DNA of 32,815 nucleotides from CAZOVB01 sp964583095 (GTDB lineage: Bacteria; Planctomycetota; Phycisphaerae; SM23-33), in NCBI GenBank assembly GCA_964583095.1, contig CAZOVB010000050.1, positions 1 through 32,815 on the forward strand, in the 5' to 3' direction. A model generated the notes under the pieces. The model had not been told where the DNA came from, made no database searches, and saw only the letters and a list, made by a program, of their open reading frames with translations. Every line of letters begins with the position of its first letter. Within the stretch, counting starts at the first letter, position 1. Below, piece after piece: positions 22,972-30,609 of the stretch. The position numbers and the translations under genes are program-made.

Positions 22972-25539
22972 CTATTCCAGGCTGGGCGTGACCAGCTTTC
23001 CCTCCTCCTGGGCGCGGAAATCTTCGTACGCGCCATAGAAGCAGGAAAAAGCGTCGAGCCAGACAATGAAGCTTTCCATCTCCTTGTCGGTCAACTTGAC
23101 CTTGTCCTTGTGGCTGCCGGTGGTCAGCAGAGGATACAACCTGGAGGCGTAGGCGCCGACCTTGCCGGGAATCGACCGAACGCGGCTGGTCGGCTCGGCC
23201 TCGCCCTTGGGGCGGGTGATGATCTTGCCCTGAGCATCCAGTGCCCAGGCCCAGGGCTTGAGCTCCCGATAGGACGCCTTGGGGTTCTTGAACTGGGGGG
23301 CGTCCTTGTGCTCGCTGTGGCACTTGGCGCACTTGGCCTCGAGAATCGGCTGGACCATGACGCTGAACGTCAGCGGCCGGGATCCTTCCGGCCCGGGCTG
23401 GGGTGTAGAGGGGCGGCGCTGCAGCGCAATGGGGGTACTGGTCTGAGGAGCAGGGGCTTTGCGACGTTGGTCGTGGCAACCCAGGCAGGTGTTGCTCTCT
23501 CCGGGCATGCCGTAGAAGCTGGTCCGCATGGACTGAATGGCCAGGCCTTTCTCGTCCAGGGCCTGGAGATAGACCGGCACGCGGGAGGGAATCTGGAAAT
23601 GCGCGCTGCCGTCCTTTTCGACCGGTACGGTTCCGATGACACCGCGGGCGTTGACCTCGACGTTATAGCTGATGGAGGGGTTGCCTTTTCGCGGAGTGGT
23701 CTTGGGGAAGATCTGGATGATCCGCAGGGAAGAGATCTTCCGATCCTTCGGCCAGGGCATGCGAGAGTTGTAGACGTCGATGACGGCGAAGGTGGCTTTG
23801 TCCGGCTCTGCCTGACTGGGCACGGCCCCTTCGGGGTAGGCGTGGGCGACCATGTGGGGCAGCACGGGCGGTTTGGGCCTGGAACGCAGCGGCATGGGGG
23901 CCATGCAGGCGATTTCGTCATCCCGGTAGAGGAGAGTCCGGTTTCCGAACCGGTCGATCAGGTAGACCCCATGGGGGGTGGGGGGCCTGTACCACTTCCA
24001 GGTATTCAGCGAGAGGTTCGGACTGTCGGGCGACCAGACGCAGAGGAAGTAGTTTTCGTCCAGCGGGTAGGGCGAGGCGTAGTTGGAATGGCCGGTGATG
24101 GGAGTGAGCATGGTAACGCCCGGCTGGGGCTGCGTGTCGGGCTGGCGGGAATCGTACATCACCAGCGTTCCGTAGGCCGACTGATGATGCGTGTGCATCA
24201 CGCCGACGAAGTAGGGCGAGTCAGGCACCTGGCGCAGGTCCTCCTGCACCTTGCCGCGGAAGACGCTCTCGTAGTTGCCGTACAGGTCGCGTGCATCGCG
24301 TCCGTCGGGCATGGCAATCCAGGGGTGCTGGCCATCGGAGAAGCTCCTGTCCACGTAGTCCCATCGGGAGTAGACCACGCGTCCTTCGTTGGTCACACGC
24401 GGCGTCCATTCGTTGATCTCGTGGTAGGAGAGCGGCTGAATGTCCGATCCGTCGGGCAGCATGGTGTGCAGCACATAGGTCGGGCAGGGGCGGGGGTGGC
24501 ATCGTCCCTCGCCGCCGCGCCGGGTGGAAACGAAAGCGATGCGCCCGTTGGGCAAAACGCAGGGCGAGTGGTCGTCCTCGGCCCCGTGTGTCACGTGACG
24601 CAGGCCTGTTCCGTCGGCATTGATCACAAACAGGTTGAAGGCATCCTCAGCCGTGCGGAAGTACTTCTCTTGCCAGTTGGTTCCGCCCCAGGGGGCGTTT
24701 CTGAAACCGTCCTCGTTCTCGGCCCGGACCATCCATTCTTCCCACCGCTTGCTGAAGCCTTCGGTCAACTGGGAGTAGGCGAACCAGACTTTCTCCCCGT
24801 CATAGGTGACTTCCGGCGAGGCAAAGACGCCCTGGTGGAGCGTTTGGCCCTCCAGCGGTCCGGAGAGGACTTTGCTGCCCTCGGTCAGGTTGGTCAGCCT
24901 GGCCTCGGGCTTGCCCGGATTCTCGAGCACAAACAGTCCGCCGCCGGGATCTTGAACCATCCCGAACCACTGGTCGCACATGTGTCCGACCCGCGGGGGG
25001 TGCTTCTTAACGAAGACCAGGCGGTCGAAGTCCAGCAGGGGATTGGCCAGGGCTACCTTCCGGTTGAGCTTGCAGGCGGCCACGAAGACATCGCGGGCCT
25101 CACCCATCTCCAGCGTGCCGGCCTGGTTGGGGGGGTTGTGGTCGTTTCGTTCCTTCTTGCCCACCCCGCCGAAGCGCAGCGAGGGAACCTTGTACTTGGC
25201 CGGGGCATCCAGGCCGGCGGCCCGCTTCTTGAGCTGCTCCAGTTCCTTTCGGCATGTCTCGATATCGATCGAAAGATTCTCGAAGCGACGGTAATCATCG
25301 AGCATCGCCTCGGTACGGCGCAGCATGACCATCGCCGGGTTGGTATCCGAATCCAGGATCGTGGCGGCCTGGTCGTAGGGGCGGTTGCTCGCCTTGGAGT
25401 TCATGTCGGCGGCAATGGCGTGATACTGGATGGCCCACTCCTCTTCCAGATCCACCACCCCGGCCGGGGCAGAAGCACCGGTCATCAGCAAGAGCAGAGT
25501 GGCCTGGCAAAGCCGGCGGGAAAGCATGTGGAGTTTCAT
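22972..25539 (-). CDS. HzsA-like exported protein with beta-propeller-type repeats and two c-type heme sites
   Basis: An 855-residue protein starting at ATG 25539, with a signal peptide (basic start, then 'ATLLLLMTGASA', cut near residue 25). Residues about 60-120 are helical with 'RKELEQLKKRA'. Residues about 150-600 contain PD40/WD40-like segments ('AFNLFVINADGTGLRHVTHG', 'DDHSPCVLPNGRIAFVSTRR', 'YVLHTMLPDGSDI'). A beta-domain precedes the hemes. The c-type heme motifs are CLGCH (C685, C688, H689) and CAKCH (C737, C740, H741). The layout is that of planctomycete HzsA-related proteins; HzsA itself is the alpha subunit of hydrazine synthase, but nothing here indicates anammox metabolism. It is a relative of the truncated gene at the left edge. 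A good promoter lies 92 bases upstream. Location: periplasm. Confidence 0.88.
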   Translation of the reverse strand: MKLHMLSRRLCQATLLLLMTGASAPAGVVDLEEEWAIQYHAIAADMNSKASNRPYDQAATILDSDTNPAMVMLRRTEAMLDDYRRFENLSIDIETCRKELEQLKKRAAGLDAPAKYKVPSLRFGGVGKKERNDHNPPNQAGTLEMGEARDVFVAACKLNRKVALANPLLDFDRLVFVKKHPPRVGHMCDQWFGMVQDPGGGLFVLENPGKPEARLTNLTEGSKVLSGPLEGQTLHQGVFASPEVTYDGEKVWFAYSQLTEGFSKRWEEWMVRAENEDGFRNAPWGGTNWQEKYFRTAEDAFNLFVINADGTGLRHVTHGAEDDHSPCVLPNGRIAFVSTRRGGEGRCHPRPCPTYVLHTMLPDGSDIQPLSYHEINEWTPRVTNEGRVVYSRWDYVDRSFSDGQHPWIAMPDGRDARDLYGNYESVFRGKVQEDLRQVPDSPYFVGVMHTHHQSAYGTLVMYDSRQPDTQPQPGVTMLTPITGHSNYASPYPLDENYFLCVWSPDSPNLSLNTWKWYRPPTPHGVYLIDRFGNRTLLYRDDEIACMAPMPLRSRPKPPVLPHMVAHAYPEGAVPSQAEPDKATFAVIDVYNSRMPWPKDRKISSLRIIQIFPKTTPRKGNPSISYNVEVNARGVIGTVPVEKDGSAHFQIPSRVPVYLQALDEKGLAIQSMRTSFYGMPGESNTCLGCHDQRRKAPAPQTSTPIALQRRPSTPQPGPEGSRPLTFSVMVQPILEAKCAKCHSEHKDAPQFKNPKASYRELKPWAWALDAQGKIITRPKGEAEPTSRVRSIPGKVGAYASRLYPLLTTGSHKDKVKLTDKEMESFIVWLDAFSCFYGAYEDFRAQEEGKLVTPSLE

Positions 25540-25630
25540 AGGTTGCGACGCTCCATGAGGGTAGCTCGGGGGATCTGTCTGCCTTCTGAGCACACGAGGC
25601 CGGTACCTGCCTGACCCGATGCGCAGATAA

Positions 25631-25659
25631 ATTATGACACTTGCCGACCGGGCGTTCAA
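25631..25659 (-). promoter_or_regulatory. Sigma70-type promoter for the HzsA-like gene
   Basis: On the minus strand, TTGAAC (25659-25654), an exact 17-base spacer and CATAAT (25636-25631). The -10 box matches five of six consensus bases and the -35 box four of six. Transcription would start near 25624, leaving a leader of about 85 bases. Confidence 0.6.
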
Positions 25660-25833
25660 GCCGAGCAGCATCTGTCCGGGAGAAAGATGGATAACCTTGA
25701 GGTGATAGACGGATGGCCGATACGCATAGCGAAAGCTTGTGTTGGGTAGACCGGCATCAAGACTGCCTGCTGACTGTGAATCAGGTCGCCATCCGGCAAC
25801 GACCTGAGGTCACAGGAAGAACCAGTGGCGTCC

Positions 25834-26469
25834 TCAGCGCCCAGCAGAAATCGCCATGTCTATCCTTTTACCAACGGTCTGTCCGGTCGGTTGGGGGCCG
25901 ATCACGATATCCAATAAGGGATGGGCGCCGCGCAGCGACTCGACGGTATCGTTGTCGATCTCTCCCGAGGCCGGAAGCAGTAGTTGTTCCAGGTTTTCCT
26001 GGCGGCATATCTCGTTGAGGACTTCGGTTGACAGACCTTTGCAGAGTTGAAGGTCCAGGCGACGCAAACTTGAAACGCGCGCGAAGCCCAGAAGATCCTC
26101 GTCGGAATATCTGCCACCGCCGCTGTCCCAGTCGTAGACCAGTACTTCAGGGCAACCGGACTCCGCCATCTCCTGGGTCAGCCCTTCGAGACCGAAATTG
26201 ACATAGACACACACTCCCCAGCGATGGCAGCGAGGCACTTCCACTTTTCCGCCCAGCCCCGTAGGACTTTGCGTCTTGCTCGCGAGTTGTTCCGGCTTGG
26301 CCACGGGAGTTCGGACCACGTAGGCACTGTAGGCCCCGGTGGCCTCGAATTCGACCGGGCCGTACTCTTCCCGTCTGCCCTCCCGGTCCTCTTTGCTGTC
26401 CTCGCTGCAGCCTCCCAGGGCAAAGAGAACGACCAATCCGAAAGAAATGATGTCAATCGCCCTAGCCAT
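25834..26469 (-). CDS. Putative lipoprotein with leucine-rich-repeat-like C-terminus
   Basis: A 211-residue protein. The N-terminus is a lipoprotein signal: a hydrophobic stretch then 'LFALGGC', with the acylated Cys at residue 21, followed by a charged linker 'SEDSKEDREGRREE'. Residues about 120-195 show LRR-like periodicity ('LLGFARVSSLRRLDLQLC', 'LNEICRQENLEQLLLPASG', 'TVESLRGAHPLLDIVI'). The start ATG at 26469 has GAGGAGG eight bases upstream. It has its own predicted promoter. Such LRR lipoproteins are common in planctomycetes and are usually of unknown function; protein or glycan binding at the membrane surface is an inference. No enzyme motif seen. Confidence 0.75.
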   Translation of the reverse strand: MARAIDIISFGLVVLFALGGCSEDSKEDREGRREEYGPVEFEATGAYSAYVVRTPVAKPEQLASKTQSPTGLGGKVEVPRCHRWGVCVYVNFGLEGLTQEMAESGCPEVLVYDWDSGGGRYSDEDLLGFARVSSLRRLDLQLCKGLSTEVLNEICRQENLEQLLLPASGEIDNDTVESLRGAHPLLDIVIGPQPTGQTVGKRIDMAISAGR

Positions 26470-26600
26470 ATGAAGGCCTCCTCATGTCAGAGCGTAAGCT
26501 TCTTCGAGGCATTAACCCAACCCCGGCAAGGCTGCACTCTTGCCTCATCGGTGCAACCGACTCCTTACCAGACGCAGCGGTCATCCATCGATGCACCCGA

Positions 26601-26629
26601 AACATAGCGTGGGCAAACATGCCCGTCAA
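26601..26629 (-). promoter_or_regulatory. Sigma70-type promoter for the LRR lipoprotein gene
   Basis: On the minus strand, TTGACG (26629-26624), a 17-base spacer and TATGTT (26606-26601). The -35 box matches five of six consensus bases and the -10 box four. The predicted start is near 26594 with a leader of about 125 bases. The spacer contains a second inverted repeat, GGGCA-AACA-TGCCC (26611-26624). Confidence 0.5.
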
Positions 26630-26642
26630 CCAGTTCTGGTTG
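26627..26642. promoter_or_regulatory. Palindrome overlapping the -35 box, operator candidate
   Basis: CAACCAG-TT-CTGGTTG, a perfect inverted repeat of seven bases with a two-base centre. It overlaps the -35 element of the lipoprotein promoter and lies 20 bases past the stop of the upstream glycosidase-like gene. The loop is too short and there is no T-run for an ordinary terminator, so a dimeric repressor site is the more natural reading. Confidence 0.35.
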
Positions 26643-26662
26643 TGAAATCTCGGTTCCAATCC

Positions 26663-28084
26663 CTATCGGGAAAGTTCGTCGATCACCTTTCCGGCGGCCT
26701 GGAGATGTTCGACCTTCATCTCTTCGTATTCGCGCGAGAGCAGCACCCCCGGAGCCCCGGCCTGAAAGACCGCACGCATCCCGGCCTCGACCGATTCGGG
26801 CGTGTCCTTGCAGCCTGGCATGTCGAAGCCGAGGCCCGGATAGACGGCCACGTCCTTGCCGAAACCTTCCACCGCGCGCCGGGTCTCGACGGCGACGTAA
26901 TGCTCATTCCAGCCGGGCATCTCTTCCTCGGAGAGGTAGGCCTCGACGCTGGGCATGTGCTCCGGGTTAAAGCCCAGGATGTCATAGAGGAACCCGATGG
27001 CGATTTCCGGCCGAAGGTCTTTGAGCAGGGTGCGCATCAGGCCGTTGCGCCAGGCGTTTCGGGATCGGCCTCCGCTGGCGTAAGGATACACGTTGGGTTT
27101 GACCCAGTCGCTGTACCGGCTGATCCGCTGGAAGTTCATCCCCATCCGATAGAAGAGGTGGAAGCTGATGGGGTTGTGCACGTGATACCCGACCCGCAGG
27201 TCGCTGTTGACCGACTTGATCGCGCGGTACAGGCCCTGGCGGTGTCGGTGCAGGCGTTCCCACCAGAAGGCCTCCCAGCCGTAGATTTCCGGGTACTTCA
27301 GGAAGAGCCGATTGAAGGTGATGAACCATCCGTCGGCCGGTCGGGATTCCCCTCGTCCGGCTTCCAGGGCCAGATCCGTCAGCTCCTGATAGCCGGCGAT
27401 GGCCCGGTTTGGATCCAGGCCCTCGGTACGGGCATCGCGCCGGCAATGCTCGCAGAAGCAATGGCCGATCAGGTCCGGCGTCAGTGTCGGTCCGAAGATT
27501 CTCGTAAGCGGGCCATGGCGTTCCTGGAGATACATGATCCCCTGGATCTGCGGATGATGGACGGCAAGGTCTTCCACCGTCGCCTGGGAGAAGGCGTTGA
27601 AGTCCGGGTTGTTGACGCATTTTCGACCGGTGGCCCGGCCCAGGGCGTCGACTTCGCCCCAGTCGGCGGGACAGGCGATCTCGGCCCGGCACTCGAAGAG
27701 TCGGGGATACAGGGCGATGCCGCGTTTGGCGGCCGGCTCGGCGCAGTCTTCCAGGATGTCGCAGTCTCCGTAGTCGCAGCCCGGTTCCTCGGGCCAGCGA
27801 TGCCGCATGCCGCGATAGTGCTCCGGATGGGTCTGGACCCAGGCGGCCGGGCTGTGACGGGGAGGATCCGGAATGGGAGCCCCATGGTCGGCTCGCTTCA
27901 CGACGGGCCAGCCCTTGCCGTTTCTCCATCCGCCCCCAAAGGCCGAGACCACCAGGGCGTTGACTCTCGCGGTATCCCGGAGAAGATCCAGGGCGTGCTC
28001 GATCCCCTCGTCGTACATCGTGTGGGCTCCCATCTGGATGCCCACCCAGGGCTGCTTGTTGCGGTTCGACTGGTTCGTGTTCAT
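26663..28084 (-). CDS. GHL/GH42-like TIM-barrel protein, putative glycoside hydrolase relative
   Basis: A 473-residue cytoplasmic protein (no signal peptide). It begins at ATG 28084 with GAGGAG nine bases upstream; the frame reaches back to 28591 but only as a shadow of the phosphatase gene. 'VGIQMGAHTMYDEG' opens the barrel. A Cys group C209, C211 and C214 ('HCFCEHCRRDA') corresponds to the CxxC-like element often seen in GH42/GHL-type barrels. 'GIMYLQERHGPL' (with E188) and 'WVKPNVYPYASGG' are at positions where catalytic acids occur in such folds, but I cannot assign catalytic residues with confidence. The usual C-terminal trimerisation and beta domains are absent. It lies 97 bases downstream of the phosphatase and is probably cotranscribed with it. 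Confidence 0.75.
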   Translation of the reverse strand: MNTNQSNRNKQPWVGIQMGAHTMYDEGIEHALDLLRDTARVNALVVSAFGGGWRNGKGWPVVKRADHGAPIPDPPRHSPAAWVQTHPEHYRGMRHRWPEEPGCDYGDCDILEDCAEPAAKRGIALYPRLFECRAEIACPADWGEVDALGRATGRKCVNNPDFNAFSQATVEDLAVHHPQIQGIMYLQERHGPLTRIFGPTLTPDLIGHCFCEHCRRDARTEGLDPNRAIAGYQELTDLALEAGRGESRPADGWFITFNRLFLKYPEIYGWEAFWWERLHRHRQGLYRAIKSVNSDLRVGYHVHNPISFHLFYRMGMNFQRISRYSDWVKPNVYPYASGGRSRNAWRNGLMRTLLKDLRPEIAIGFLYDILGFNPEHMPSVEAYLSEEEMPGWNEHYVAVETRRAVEGFGKDVAVYPGLGFDMPGCKDTPESVEAGMRAVFQAGAPGVLLSREYEEMKVEHLQAAGKVIDELSR

Positions 28085-28181
28085 GAGGTCTCCTCTGACT
28101 CCTTTTGACGGGTTGAATCGTTTTGCCTTTTGGGGCGATGAATCCCTGACTGTTACATGCAAGGTCTCGGGGTGTTTGGGG

Positions 28182-29639
28182 CTACTTGGCCGGCTTGATG
28201 ATCTCGTTGGCGACCGAGCCGTCGACCTGGTGGTGACGGAAGATGGCTGTCGGCTTGGCGTCGCGCCGCTCGACGGTGACCGAGAGGAACCCGCCGATGA
28301 TGTTGAGATACTTGTGCATCTTCGGATCCCGGTTCTTCTCGGAGAAGCCTCCGGAGTGCTTTTTCGTCGTGGGGCCCGAGCAGAATTCCTCGACGCCCGT
28401 TTCGGGATCGACCGAAGCGTACTGCCAGTGACGATCTCCGCAGGCGACGTACATGTTCTTCTGTTGGCCGATAAACTTCCGCAACTCGTTGCCTTCGTGG
28501 GAGAAGTTCTTGTTGGCGTGGTTGTCGTTCTTTCCGGAGCGATCCGGGCCCACCAGCGGCGTGGCGCTGATGAGGATCTTGAAGGTCGCATCGGACTCCT
28601 GCACCGTCCGGAAGAACCACTGCTTCTGCTCCTTGCCCCAGAGGGTCTTGTCGGGGCCGTCCGGTGTGCGATTCGGGCTGCGGAAATCTCTGCCCTCCAC
28701 CAGCCAGATCTGAAGGTCCTTGCCCCAGCGAACGGTCCGGTAGGTCTTGTCTCCCATGGGGACCTGCTCGCGGAACAACGCCAGCCCCTGCTGCCAGGTC
28801 AGGTCGCCGTAGGTCTGCCCCGGCCAGCAATCGTTGCGCAAGGTGTCGTGGTCATCCTTGATGAAGTAGCTTGGAACCCGGCGATGGAATTCCATGTGGT
28901 TGGGATACGAGTACATCCGGTGCCACTTGAACCGGGCCGAAGCTACGTCTGTTGCAAAGGGGAAGTCCTTGTCGTAGTACACGATGTCGCCGGTATGCAC
29001 GAAGAACTCCGGATCGAGCTTCAACATCGAGACATAGATTTCGTTGCCGGTCTTCTGGGAATCGATCGTGTCGTATCGTTGACCGGTGACCACGGTGAAG
29101 GTCACCTCCTGAGGGTTCCCGGCGGCTGCAGCCGTGGTGAAGGAACCTGTCATCTGAGAAGTGGCCTCGGAGCCTCCGACCGGGCGGACCTCCACGCGAA
29201 GCTCGTAGCGGGTCGCGGGTTCAAGGCCTTCCAGGCGGAACTGCCGGGTGTAATCGTCCTTGGCCTCTGCTTTCTGCCACGGGGTGGACCGGCTGAGTGT
29301 GCCCCCAACCTGGCCGAAAACGACGCGGACTTCCCCCGGGGCTCCGGGCACCTCGAACTGCATCTGCTCCAGCGCAGCTCCTTCGGGCAACTGCTGGGCC
29401 AGCGTATGGTCGCGCCTTCCGCGGGGCATGCGGGAGAACGTCGGGCCCTCTTCGTTGCGGGTCGGGTTCTTTGTCACCCGCGCCCAGACGATGGCCGAGT
29501 TGGAGCGGACCTCGCCGATCTTGATTCCATTGGCCAGGTGTACCGCGTCCCCGGCCCCCAGGGCCGGCGCCATCGTCAGAAGCATCAGGCAGCAAGAGAT
29601 GCAAATTCGCAGTACACAGGCGGCTGGTCGTTGATTCAT
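28182..29639 (-). CDS. phoD: Alkaline phosphatase D-like metallophosphoesterase (PhoD family)
   Basis: A 485-residue exported enzyme. The ATG at 29639 has AAGGA upstream and gives a signal peptide ('ACVLRICISCCLMLLTMAPALG'-type segment, cleaved near residue 28). Residues about 40-170 form the N-terminal PhoD beta-domain ('GIKIGEVRSNSAIVWARV', 'LEGLEPATRYELRVEV'). The metallophosphoesterase part has 'FVHTGDIVYYD', 'IKDDHD' and 'ACGDRHWQ' as metal ligands. The first motif lacks the usual 'SCQ' start and reads 'VVTGQRYDT'. The family hydrolyses phosphodiesters and monoesters, often teichoic acid or phospholipid related, in the periplasm. An extended -10 promoter lies just upstream. It is the first gene of a leftward pair with the GHL protein. 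Confidence 0.88.
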   Translation of the reverse strand: MNQRPAACVLRICISCCLMLLTMAPALGAGDAVHLANGIKIGEVRSNSAIVWARVTKNPTRNEEGPTFSRMPRGRRDHTLAQQLPEGAALEQMQFEVPGAPGEVRVVFGQVGGTLSRSTPWQKAEAKDDYTRQFRLEGLEPATRYELRVEVRPVGGSEATSQMTGSFTTAAAAGNPQEVTFTVVTGQRYDTIDSQKTGNEIYVSMLKLDPEFFVHTGDIVYYDKDFPFATDVASARFKWHRMYSYPNHMEFHRRVPSYFIKDDHDTLRNDCWPGQTYGDLTWQQGLALFREQVPMGDKTYRTVRWGKDLQIWLVEGRDFRSPNRTPDGPDKTLWGKEQKQWFFRTVQESDATFKILISATPLVGPDRSGKNDNHANKNFSHEGNELRKFIGQQKNMYVACGDRHWQYASVDPETGVEEFCSGPTTKKHSGGFSEKNRDPKMHKYLNIIGGFLSVTVERRDAKPTAIFRHHQVDGSVANEIIKPAK

Positions 29640-29687
29640 TCTCAGGTCCTTCAAGATTCAAGTCCGGTCCATGTTTTGCCTGGCAAC

Positions 29688-29696
29688 ATTGTAGCA
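29688..29696 (-). promoter_or_regulatory. Extended -10 promoter for phoD
   Basis: TGCTACAAT on the minus strand: a TGN extension plus TACAAT, five of six bases of the -10 consensus. No good -35 box is found at 16-18 bases. Transcription would start near 29681, about 42 bases before the phoD ATG. Confidence 0.45.
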
Positions 29697-29886
29697 TTGG
29701 CCCTCCCGGCTTGACAGTGCGGAGCGTTCCGTGCAGCAGATCTCCTTGCCGGCCGATCAGGAGAATCACAAAAGCCCATGATGACCTCACATCCCTCCAT
29801 GGCCCGCGGAGTAATGGGGGTGTTACGCTTGGGCAATGCGGGTGCGTCTGCGAAGTTGAACCGGACCGGGGCTGCCTTGCCAGTTT

Positions 29887-30225
29887 TCAGATCCGAAAAG
29901 AGTGTACTGAGTCGCACCGCGCTTCTCCCGTAAGGAACGCTCGCCAGGGCACGGTGTCCATGCGGGAGTGAACGCCGGGCTGGATGTACGGGTACAGTTC
30001 CGGATCGGCGATGGCTTCGAGCTTTGCACCGGCTGCGACTTCCAGCGTGACGTTGCTCCTGAGAAACAGCGTTGCGGCCCGGAAGGCTCCCCCGGCCAGG
30101 CAGACCCGGCCTCCGCCGCGGCCGTGGGCTTCATCGATGGCTCCCTGAATGGCTGCGGTGTCGTTGGTCTGGCCATCGGCGCAAGCGCCGTGGGCCCTGG
30201 GATCAATCATCGTCGGATGGTTCAT
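29887..30225 (-). pseudogene. N-terminal fragment of a GH28-type polygalacturonase
   Basis: A 112-codon frame whose first 100 residues match the start of a GH28 pectin-lyase-fold enzyme: 'AHGACADGQTNDTAAIQGAI', 'GGRVCLAGGAFRAATLFLRSN', 'LEVAAGAKLEAIADPELYP' and 'PGVHSRMDTVPWRAFLTGE', read here as separate pieces. At that point relatives continue with the first turns of the beta-helix and several hundred more residues, including the catalytic aspartates. Here ten unrelated residues and a stop follow, and I find no continuation in the other minus-strand frames down to the phoD promoter. There is no signal peptide and no clear Shine-Dalgarno site. It is most likely a deletion remnant. Confidence 0.6.
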
Positions 30226-30609
30226 TGCATCGTTTCATGGATTGGAGAAGAAAGCGGAATCGTCCGGTTGCGATCATCTCGGCCGTCCTGTGCAAAATGG
30301 GCCTGAGGCCTGGCGGCCGTTTCTGTGTTCCTGAAGATAGAAAAGGGATCCGACGGCGGCAAGGACCATTCCCGCCATCCGGAGCTGACACAATGTTTTC
30401 ATTCTTCGAGGCCTCCTTCCGATCCGTTCTGATCCAGGCTTACGCAGTTGTGCTGCCGGATCCGGATGATCACGCCCTCAAGGGGATATCATTCTGGCAA
30501 GGCTCGTAGGCCTTGGCTCTGGCAGTTCCCGTTCGCCGTGGACCAAAGCCAAGGTCGTTGGAGATCTAAGGGCAAAAGACACCGAAACGGGACGTGGAAG
30601 AAGAAAAAT
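30226..30609. other. Intergenic stretch, no gene recognised
   Basis: About 380 bases between the GH28 remnant and the flavocytochrome gene. Short frames exist on both strands but none resembles a protein family or has a convincing start. The downstream gene's frame is open back to 30448, but the extra residues are basic and irregular. I see no strong promoter, RNA structure or repeat in this stretch. Confidence 0.5.

Noticed and set aside
22972..25539. Hydrazine synthase alpha subunit and hence anammox metabolism
   Set aside because: The layout is that of the broad HzsA-related family found in many non-anammox planctomycetes. No hydrazine synthase beta/gamma or hydrazine dehydrogenase gene is present.
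23110..25614. 834-codon open frame on the plus strand opposite the HzsA-like gene
   Set aside because: Antisense shadow in GC-rich coding DNA. Its composition is irregular, it has no recognisable domain, and the minus-strand gene has a signal peptide, heme motifs and a promoter.
27873..29714. 613-codon plus-strand frame opposite phoD and the GHL gene
   Set aside because: Val/Gly/Asp-rich antisense reading. PhoD metal motifs on the other strand are decisive.
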